DNA of 7,669 nucleotides. It comes from CAMYJH01 sp041589735. Its GTDB lineage: Bacteria > Pseudomonadota > Gammaproteobacteria > HK1. The notes beneath the pieces were generated by a model that saw nothing but the letters and a program-made list of their open reading frames with translations, was not told where the DNA came from and made no database searches. Both the position numbers and the translations under genes were made by a program. Shown here in pieces: positions 1-5,066 of the stretch. Each line of letters opens with the position of its first letter. Position 1 is the first letter of the stretch. The stretch covers positions 1-7,669 of the forward strand of contig JBFHVA010000168.1 in NCBI GenBank assembly GCA_041589735.1, written 5' to 3'.

Positions 1-165
1 CGATTGAACCCCGACTACGACCCGGTCGCCGGGCAGGGTCCTTCGGTTTGTGCCAGCTGTTTTGGCGAGTTGTGCGCTCAATGCGCCGAGATGGAGCGGC
101 AGGCAAAGCAATACCGCGACAGCCTGGGGGATTTCTGTAAGAGAAGGAATGGAAAGGGGCTCTAA
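1..165 (+). CDS. 3' end of a cysteine-cluster protein, function unknown (partial)
   Basis: Frame 1 is open from the window edge to a TAA at 163-165, giving the last 54 residues of a protein whose start lies outside the window. The visible part contains a compact cluster C-x2-C-x4-C-x2-C (residues 17-28 of the fragment) followed by a charged, probably helical tail and one more Cys. Such spacing could bind zinc or an iron-sulfur cluster, but this is inference. Roughly 70% of codons end in G or C, which is coding-like and is lost after the stop. I do not recognise the family. The fragment is short, so chance remains possible. A GTG-initiated frame at 50-493 overlaps it and looks less coding-like. 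Confidence 0.42.
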   Translation, partial: RLNPDYDPVAGQGPSVCASCFGELCAQCAEMERQAKQYRDSLGDFCKRRNGKGL

Positions 166-501
166 GCTCGAAAAACAAAAAAAAGGAGCAGGTTCAACAT
201 TTACTTTCCCGGTGAGCGGGAATTCCGGTGACCGTGTACTTAATTCGACGAGGCAGCTTGTCCAAAGGAAGGATCGAGACGGCCAGGACGGTCCGCGTTG
301 TTGTGCCTTTCTACCCGCACCCCGGCACACAGCGGGTCAAACGCCGTCACTGGACTTTTTCGCTGATGAAGATGACGCAATCGATCTAGAGTTTCTTTCT
401 AGATTTACTAGTCTAATTCAAACACCAATGCATTTCGGCTCGATCCCTTTCTTTCGATGTTTCCTTCGCCAGGTCGCCGCTAGGGTGCAGTAATCCTACT
501 G
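166..501. other. Gene-poor spacer upstream of the secreted-protein gene
   Basis: No convincing gene is seen here. The stretch is more A/T-rich than the rest of the window, with an A-run near 171-184. A perfect 6-bp hairpin, TTCCCG/CGGGAA with a 5-base loop, lies at 206-222 and has no T-run after it, so it is not an obvious terminator. Two TCTAGA sites and one ACTAGT fall within 385-412. A frame open through 493 (start GTG at 50) reads like non-coding translation: mixed composition and no recognisable domain. The promoter of the downstream gene probably lies here, but no clear -35/-10 pair could be chosen. Confidence 0.5.
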
Positions 502-1023
502 ATGAGTACGCGCCAGCAAAAACTGATATTGATTCTGCTGCTGTCATTTGCGAGCGCCGCATTCGCATCATTCAGCGCGCTTGTTGTGATTACCCCCGAA
601 AACGAGGCGCGACATTCATTTTCGGTTCAAGTCAACGGAGTGGCCGGCCTCGGTGAGCGGTCACGAGTAAGGGTCATTGGCGACGTCGGCGGAGGGCAAC
701 GCGTTTGGTTGATCATCTGCAAAACGCCTGTGGATTCAAGCAGGCAGCAGTTTAGAGATGTGCTCTGGTCTCATGCGGAGAACCACGATATCGAGCGCTA
801 CATTCAGTTATTTCCGGAGCAAACTACGGAGTCCGAATCGGGTGAGCGGTCGAACCCGTATGTCGAAGTCGAGCTGTCCAATGAACAGATGCGGCGCGCC
901 TATATCTATATCGACTACCCCCGGCCGGTTGACGATGGCGGGTACTACTATTCCATCGATCTCGCTTACTACCTGGAAGGCAGCCTGGGCAAGGAGAGGT
1001 CGATTGAGTGGGAGTCGCAGTAG
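502..1023 (+). CDS. Small secreted protein of unknown function, Sec signal peptide
   Basis: Encodes 173 residues. The N-terminus is a clear Sec signal peptide: polar/basic start (R4, K7), hydrophobic core from residue 8 to about 14, and an A-F-A motif at 20-22 predicting cleavage after A22. The mature part, about 151 residues, is rich in beta-prone stretches, has one Cys (in the segment WLIICKTP), an acidic Glu/Ser-rich middle and a Tyr-rich segment near the C-terminus (GGYYYSIDLAYYL). There is no lipobox and no second membrane segment, so a periplasmic or extracellular location is likely. I do not recognise the family. No strong ribosome binding site precedes ATG 502 (only AGGG about 15 bases upstream). 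The start is chosen because it yields a complete signal peptide. It appears monocistronic. Confidence 0.72.
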   Translation: MSTRQQKLILILLLSFASAAFASFSALVVITPENEARHSFSVQVNGVAGLGERSRVRVIGDVGGGQRVWLIICKTPVDSSRQQFRDVLWSHAENHDIERYIQLFPEQTTESESGERSNPYVEVELSNEQMRRAYIYIDYPRPVDDGGYYYSIDLAYYLEGSLGKERSIEWESQ

Positions 1024-1466
1024 CGCGTTGAACGGGACGCAGGCATTGAATCAATGGGCCGGGGTCCAACCTTTATGCGAGGATTGGAAGTTCGGCGGGT
1101 AAGGGATGGCCGCTGACCCGAGTAAAAGGAATCGCCGACGACACGTGCTCCGAGGCTCCACCTGCCTGAGTTCCCCCGATGCGCCTGGTGCAGCGCGGCA
1201 ACCGCCGGAACGCGGCGCTCTCGTAAGCCATCCTGCGGTGGAAACTGAGATCACCGCACTCTGCCCCTTAAATGGACAACTTCCGCCCCCTGATCGCACC
1301 GCGCAGCGTGTTTGCGCGCGGAGATGTGTGTCAAATTGTAAATTTTGCGACAACTTTCCCTTTACGACCCCTTTAAACCACACCAGATCGGCATTTCGGC
1401 CGTAATTACGCCTCCGGTGGCGCAAATCCACCCCTGTAATCCGCAATACCAATACTTTTCAGGCAG

Positions 1467-1475
1467 TTATCCACA
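1467..1475 (+). promoter_or_regulatory. Perfect match to the DnaA box (TTATCCACA)
   Basis: The nine bases match the strongest DnaA-binding sequence of E. coli exactly. Only one such box was seen, and there is no A/T-rich unwinding region or replication gene nearby, so this is not an origin. It could be a DnaA-controlled promoter element, a titration site or chance. A given perfect 9-mer is expected rarely in a window this size. Confidence 0.35.
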
Positions 1476-1513
1476 GCCTGGCGCGAATTTTTCACGAAAT
1501 TTCCGTTCAAATG

Positions 1514-1555
1514 GGTGCTGAACCCGCGCAATCAGGTGCTGAAAATGCGCAGGTG
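1514..1555 (+). repeat. Two-copy 21-bp tandem repeat with TGC-N9-GCA dyads
   Basis: Two units of 21 bases start at 1514 and 1535. The first 17 bases agree at 14 positions (GGTGCTGAA, three differing bases, then GCGCA), while the last four differ. Each unit holds a TGC-N9-GCA dyad (1516-1530 and 1537-1551). A 21-bp period is two helical turns, so a protein bound to both would sit on one face of the DNA. The pair lies about 400 bases upstream of the prkA start. The role as an activator or repressor site is inference. Confidence 0.5.
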
Positions 1556-1567
1556 ACGCCCGTCACA
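1552..1567. promoter_or_regulatory. CRP/Vfr-like palindrome (GGTGA-N6-TCACA)
   Basis: The 16 bases match the CRP consensus TGTGA-N6-TCACA at nine of ten defined positions; only the first base differs. Within it, GTGACG-CC-CGTCAC (1553-1566) is a perfect inverted repeat. It directly abuts and slightly overlaps the 21-bp tandem repeat. A CRP, Vfr or other CRP/FNR-superfamily regulator is the natural candidate, but a LacI- or GntR-type operator could look similar. Control of prkA is inferred from position. Confidence 0.42.
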
Positions 1568-1611
1568 GATGATAAAGCCCGCTACGGTGCATCAAGGCGT
1601 TCGAAATCACG

Positions 1612-1627
1612 ATGACTTCTTTGTCAT
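1612..1627. promoter_or_regulatory. Perfect inverted repeat ATGAC-N6-GTCAT
   Basis: A perfect 5-bp dyad with a 6-base centre lies 60 bases (centre to centre) downstream of the CRP-like palindrome. It does not fit CRP or FNR consensus half-sites. Its right half overlaps TTGTCA (1621-1626), a five-of-six match to a -35 element, so a protein bound here could act as a repressor or promoter-proximal activator. Regulator unknown. Confidence 0.3.
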
Positions 1628-1647
1628 GGAACAATGAAATGAAACTA

Positions 1648-1654
1648 CTACTCT
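1648..1654 (+). promoter_or_regulatory. Possible sigma-S-like -10 element (CTACTCT)
   Basis: CTACTCT differs at one position from the CTACACT form of the RpoS-type -10 element. The enterobacterial homologues yeaGH are known to belong to the general stress regulon, which makes an RpoS-type promoter reasonable here. TTGTCA at 1621-1626 is too far upstream (22 bases) to be a normal -35. A transcript starting near 1661 would have a leader of about 250 bases. An alternative weak sigma-54 fit (GG-N10-GC at 1671-1684, good TTGCT but poor -24) exists. Neither is secure. Confidence 0.2.
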
Positions 1655-1815
1655 AAGTACATGGGCAACGGGGGTACGAATTGCTACGAAATCGTTCCGC
1701 GCCCGATGTGAGTTGGTAGGTTTGTTGGCGGCAAGGAGCTGTAACTGAAAGGAGTGTGTTGCGTAGCTACGTGTTTTCGGATGCGCAAAAGGCTGAGCGC
1801 GGTCAGATGACGCTG

Positions 1816-1860
1816 TCCCGATTGGACGTAGTCACACACGGGTCCGGTTATCCCGATTGG
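1816..1860 (+). repeat. Direct repeat TCCCGATTGG, 35 bp apart, in the prkA leader
   Basis: The ten bases TCCCGATTGG occur perfectly at 1816-1825 and 1851-1860, and one further upstream base also agrees (T at 1814/1849). The spacing of 35 bases is about 3.3 helical turns. The copies lie 50-95 bases before the prkA start codon, where they could serve as protein-binding sites or leader RNA elements. Function unknown. Confidence 0.4.
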
Positions 1861-1909
1861 GAAAGGGCTCCGCCGCATCAGGCCTTCGCGTGCGTAGAGG
1901 TACTGAAAG

Positions 1910-3862
1910 ATGACGGAGTCCACGGTTCGTTCCGGCAACGGCACGAAATCTAGGTTCATCGAGTCCCTGGGCAGCTATGCCCAGTCCCACAAGGCGCGCC
2001 ACTGGAAAGGCACCTTCGCCGAATTCTTAGAAGACGTTCTCCCCCAAAACCCCGACAGGGTCTGCCGCAACAGTCACCAGTACATCTGGGACATGCTGCG
2101 CTGGAAAACGGAGCAATCCCCCAGTGACCAGTTGGACTCCGCCATTGGCCTGTTTTCCTCCGAGCTCTTCGGCGTCGACAACGCGCTGCAGCGAGTCACC
2201 GATTACTTCAAAGCGGCAAGCGCTGGCTCCGAGGTCGGGCGGCGACTTCTGCTGCTGCTTGGACCGCCGTCGGGCGGCAAGTCCACCATCGTCGTGCTCT
2301 TGAAGCGCGGCCTGGAGGAGTACAGCCATACCGACGAGGGCGCGATCTACGCCATCGAAAACTGCCCGGTGCACGAATCTCCCTTGCACCTGATTCCCCA
2401 CAGCATGCGCGCCGAGTTCCGCGACAACTATGGGGTCGACATCCAGGGCGAGCTGTGTCCGCACAACCGCGCGCGCCTAGACCGGGAGTTCGAGGGCGAC
2501 TTCATGAAAATGCCGGTGGAGCGCATTTTTTTGAATGAGGCGGCCCGCATCGGCGTCGGCACCTACGCGCCCCACGATCCGACCACCGCCGACATCGCCG
2601 ATCTGGTGGGCTCGGTGGATCTGTCCAAGGTGGCGGAGATCGGGGACGAAGGCGATCCGCGCGCCTGGTCGTGGTCGGGCGCGGTGTATGCCGCCAGCCG
2701 CGGCGTGCTGGAAATGATCGAGATCCTGAAGGTCAAGCGCGAGTTTCTCTACCTGCTGCTCACCCTCACCCAGGAAAAGAACGTCAAGGTCTCGCGCTTC
2801 CCCCTGATCTATCTCGACGAGACCATCATCGCCCACACCAACATGGCGGAGTTCCGCAAGTTTCTCCAGGAGAAGGAGAATGAGGCGCTGCTCGACCGCA
2901 TGGTCATCGTGCAGGTGCCCTACACGCTCTCCTTTAAAGAAGAAGCGCGCATCTACAAAAAGCTCATTTCCTCGGCGCGGGCGTTCCAGGAAGTCCACCT
3001 GGACCCGCACGCGCTGCAGACCTCGGCGGTGTTCGCGGTCTTAACCCGCTTCGCCGAATCGGAGCGCGAGAACCTGGACGTGTCGAAAAAGGCCCACCTG
3101 TTTGCCGGAGACGACGTGGAAGGATTCTCCGAATCGGAGGTCGCCCGGATTCATGCCGAGGCGCCCGACGAAGGCTTAAGCGGGATCAGCCCGCGCTTCA
3201 TCATCAACGCGCTTTCCAACGCCATTATCAAGAGCGAGGCCAAGAGCCTTACCACCATGGAGGTGCTGCTGACGCTGAAAGATGCCATCGAGTCCGACGC
3301 CCGAATCGACGTGAAGCAGAAGCGGCGCTGGATCGATCTGCTGGTGACGGCGCGCAAGGACTTCTACAACCGCTGGGTCAAAGAGGACATCCACCGCGCT
3401 CTGTTCGCCTCCTTCGAGGAAGAGGCGGAGGGGCTGCTGGAGAAATACCTCGACGAGGTCGAGGCGATGCTCGACAACCGCGAGGTGTCCGACAGCATGA
3501 CCGGCGAGACGCGCCCGCCGGACGAACGCTTCCTGCGCTCGGTGGAGGAGAAAATCAACATCTCCGATGCCGGCAAGGAGAGCTTCCGCCAGGAAGTGGT
3601 GCGCAAGGCCATGGTCGCCTACAAGCAGGGCGAGAAGTTCCGTCTCGGCAGCCACGCCAAGCTGAAAGAAGCCGTCGAGCAGTACCTGTTCGAGGAGCGT
3701 CGCGACGTGCTGCGGCTGGTGACCTCGGTGACCCGCCCCGACGACGAGGTGCAGGCGAAGATCTCGGCGGTCGAGGAACGACTGGTCAGCGAGTATGGCT
3801 ACGATGCCCACAGCGCCAAGGAGGCCTTGAGCTACGTGACTACTCTTCTCAGCCAGGAGTAG
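1910..3862 (+). CDS. prkA: PrkA family AAA+ serine protein kinase / protease-like ATPase
   Basis: Encodes a 650-residue cytoplasmic protein covering the full family length. The N-terminal PrkA AAA+ domain shows Walker A GPPSGGKS (118-125, K124), a Walker-B-like YLDE (301-304) followed by TIIAHTN, and a GISPRF segment at 425-430 that may act as sensor 2. The helical C-terminal PrkA domain, with long charged stretches, fills the rest. PrkA was first described as a serine kinase; Bacillus PrkA has since been reported to have ATP-dependent protease activity, so the biochemical role is debated. From memory, segments such as GTFAEFLE and SPLHLIPHSMR match Bacillus PrkA far better than E. coli YeaG. 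The start ATG 1910 is supported by AGAGGT eight bases upstream. It is the first gene of the operon and is followed 24 bases later by the DUF444 gene. Confidence 0.96.
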   Translation: MTESTVRSGNGTKSRFIESLGSYAQSHKARHWKGTFAEFLEDVLPQNPDRVCRNSHQYIWDMLRWKTEQSPSDQLDSAIGLFSSELFGVDNALQRVTDYFKAASAGSEVGRRLLLLLGPPSGGKSTIVVLLKRGLEEYSHTDEGAIYAIENCPVHESPLHLIPHSMRAEFRDNYGVDIQGELCPHNRARLDREFEGDFMKMPVERIFLNEAARIGVGTYAPHDPTTADIADLVGSVDLSKVAEIGDEGDPRAWSWSGAVYAASRGVLEMIEILKVKREFLYLLLTLTQEKNVKVSRFPLIYLDETIIAHTNMAEFRKFLQEKENEALLDRMVIVQVPYTLSFKEEARIYKKLISSARAFQEVHLDPHALQTSAVFAVLTRFAESERENLDVSKKAHLFAGDDVEGFSESEVARIHAEAPDEGLSGISPRFIINALSNAIIKSEAKSLTTMEVLLTLKDAIESDARIDVKQKRRWIDLLVTARKDFYNRWVKEDIHRALFASFEEEAEGLLEKYLDEVEAMLDNREVSDSMTGETRPPDERFLRSVEEKINISDAGKESFRQEVVRKAMVAYKQGEKFRLGSHAKLKEAVEQYLFEERRDVLRLVTSVTRPDDEVQAKISAVEERLVSEYGYDAHSAKEALSYVTTLLSQE

Positions 3863-3886
3863 GGGCGAGGACAAGACAGAAGTGCC

Positions 3887-5062
3887 ATGTCATCGGATAG
3901 CCGCCATCATTCCGCCATCGTTCCCTCGGTGCGCTGGTACGACCTCTTTTCCCGCGGCGCCCGGGACTGGCTGCGCCACAACGAGAAGGTTCGCGATTCG
4001 GTAAAGAAATCCCTGCCCGAGCTGGTCTCGGGGCCGGACGTGCTGACCAATCCCGAAAACCGCACCGTCCGGGTGCCGGTCAAGTTCTTAGAGCACTATC
4101 GTTTCCGTCTCTCCGACAGCGACTCGGAAACCGGCGTTGGCCAGGGCCGGGGCGCCAAGCCCGGCGACGTGCTGCGTCCCGCGGATGCAGGCGGCCAGGG
4201 CGACGGCGGCGCGGGCACCGGCGAGGGCGGTCTCGAGTTCGTGCTCGAGTTCAAGGTCGACGATATTCTCGACTGGCTTTGGGAAGAGCTGGAACTTCCC
4301 AACCTCGAGCCGAAAACCGCCGACAGCATCGAGAATTCGGAGTACGTGCGCGAAGGCATCGATCGGCGCGGCCCTCGCGCCAGGCTGGATCGAAGGCGCA
4401 CGGTCAAGGAAGCGGTAAAACGCCGCGCGGTGCAGGCCAACCCGATCCCGTTCACCGACGACGATCTGCGCTTTCGCCAGCTGGCCAAGCGCCCGCAGCC
4501 GCTGACCCAGGCCGCGATCGTTTTCATCCTCGACGTCTCCTCGAGCATGGACGACGCTTCCCGCCAGCTCGCCAAGTCGTTTTTCTTCTGGGCGCTGCAG
4601 GGCATCCGCCGCCAGCACACGCGCATCGAAACCGCCTTCATCGGCCACACCGTGAGCGCGTGGGAGTTTTCGGAAGAAGAATTTTTCTCGGTGCGCGCCT
4701 CCGGTGGCACCGAAGCGTCGGTGGCCTTCGACCTGTCACTCCAGGTCATCAACGAACGCTTCGATCCGTCCCAGTACAACGTCTACGTGTTTTACGCCTC
4801 CGATGGCGACAACTTCGCCGCCGATCGGGAAGCCTCGCAAAATCTGCTCACGGAACTCTCGGGGCTTTGCAGCTTCATGGGTTACGTGGAGACCGTGGGG
4901 CGCACCGGCACCGGCCTCAATACCGAGATGGGGCGCCTGTTCAAGGAGCTTGCCGCCGGCGACGTCCCGGTGGACAGCTATCCCATCGGCGGCCAGGAAG
5001 ACGTGTGGAAAGCCATACGCGGCTTTTTCACCCATCAGGCCAGGCAGGAAGAGGAGGCCTGA
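3887..5062 (+). CDS. yeaH: DUF444/UPF0229 family protein with VWA-like MIDAS domain (YeaH/YhbH)
   Basis: Encodes 391 residues, close to Bacillus YhbH and shorter than E. coli YeaH as I recall their lengths. An N-terminal segment (WYDLFSRGARDWLRHNEKV) typical of the family is followed by a Gly/Asp-rich flexible linker (about residues 77-115) and an acidic helical part (DILDWLWEELELPNLEP). The C-terminal VWA-like fold keeps all MIDAS elements: D216-x-S218-x-S220 (DVSSS), T275 in GGTEAS, and D306 in YASDGDN. These should bind a divalent metal and a partner protein. Pairing with a AAA+ ATPase resembles MoxR-VWA systems, so PrkA is the likely partner (inference). The ribosome binding site is weak: GAGG lies 16 bases from ATG 3887, so translation may be coupled to prkA. 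It ends 4 bases before the SpoVR gene. Confidence 0.95.
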   Translation: MSSDSRHHSAIVPSVRWYDLFSRGARDWLRHNEKVRDSVKKSLPELVSGPDVLTNPENRTVRVPVKFLEHYRFRLSDSDSETGVGQGRGAKPGDVLRPADAGGQGDGGAGTGEGGLEFVLEFKVDDILDWLWEELELPNLEPKTADSIENSEYVREGIDRRGPRARLDRRRTVKEAVKRRAVQANPIPFTDDDLRFRQLAKRPQPLTQAAIVFILDVSSSMDDASRQLAKSFFFWALQGIRRQHTRIETAFIGHTVSAWEFSEEEFFSVRASGGTEASVAFDLSLQVINERFDPSQYNVYVFYASDGDNFAADREASQNLLTELSGLCSFMGYVETVGRTGTGLNTEMGRLFKELAAGDVPVDSYPIGGQEDVWKAIRGFFTHQARQEEEA

Positions 5063-5066
5063 GGCG

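Larger units (their letters stand above)
1024..1909. other. Long non-coding region with the prkA control region
   Basis: Between the secreted-protein gene and prkA there are 886 bases with no convincing gene. Frames at 1106-1405 (+), 1051-1452 (-) and 1684-1959 (-) have Arg/Pro/Ser-rich, domain-free translations. The first half holds small dyads: CGCGCA-N7-TGCGCG near 1300 and a perfect 10-bp palindrome CGTAATTACG at 1401-1410. The second half is much denser and holds the elements annotated separately between 1467 and 1860. TACGAA is also repeated 10 bases apart at 1675 and 1685, and CGTAGCTACG at 1762-1771 is a perfect palindrome. No tRNA or known riboswitch was recognised. Confidence 0.6.

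Noticed and set aside
206..222. Hairpin TTCCCG/CGGGAA as a terminator for the first gene
   Set aside because: No T-run follows on either strand and the stem is only 6 bp.
228..389. Short + frame (about 53 codons) starting at GTG 228, Arg/Val-rich
   Set aside because: No Shine-Dalgarno, no domain, and its length is within chance expectation.
50..493. 147-codon + strand frame starting at GTG 50
   Set aside because: It overlaps the better-supported frame 1 fragment, has no ribosome binding site or recognisable domain, and its composition looks like translated non-coding DNA.
1106..1405. 99-codon + strand frame
   Set aside because: Arg/Pro/Ser-rich translation without domains; fits chance openness in G/C-rich DNA.
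1051..1452. 133-codon - strand frame
   Set aside because: Low-complexity Arg/Gly/Ser content, no ribosome binding site identified, and it overlaps the end of the secreted-protein gene's downstream region without any supporting motif.
1671..1685. Sigma-54 promoter (GG-N10-GC with TTGCT)
   Set aside because: The -12 half is good but the -24 half matches only the GG, so it is kept only as a possibility in the regulatory findings and not listed as a feature.
1467..1690. Replication origin, from the DnaA box and repeats
   Set aside because: There is only one DnaA box, no A/T-rich unwinding element and no replication genes nearby.
1684..1959. 91-codon - strand frame across the prkA start
   Set aside because: It is antisense to the prkA leader and start, and shows no domain or credible start signal.
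4704..5066. Upstream extension of the SpoVR reading frame
   Set aside because: It lies wholly within the DUF444 gene in another frame; AGGAGG nine bases before ATG 5067 and family alignment place the start at 5067.
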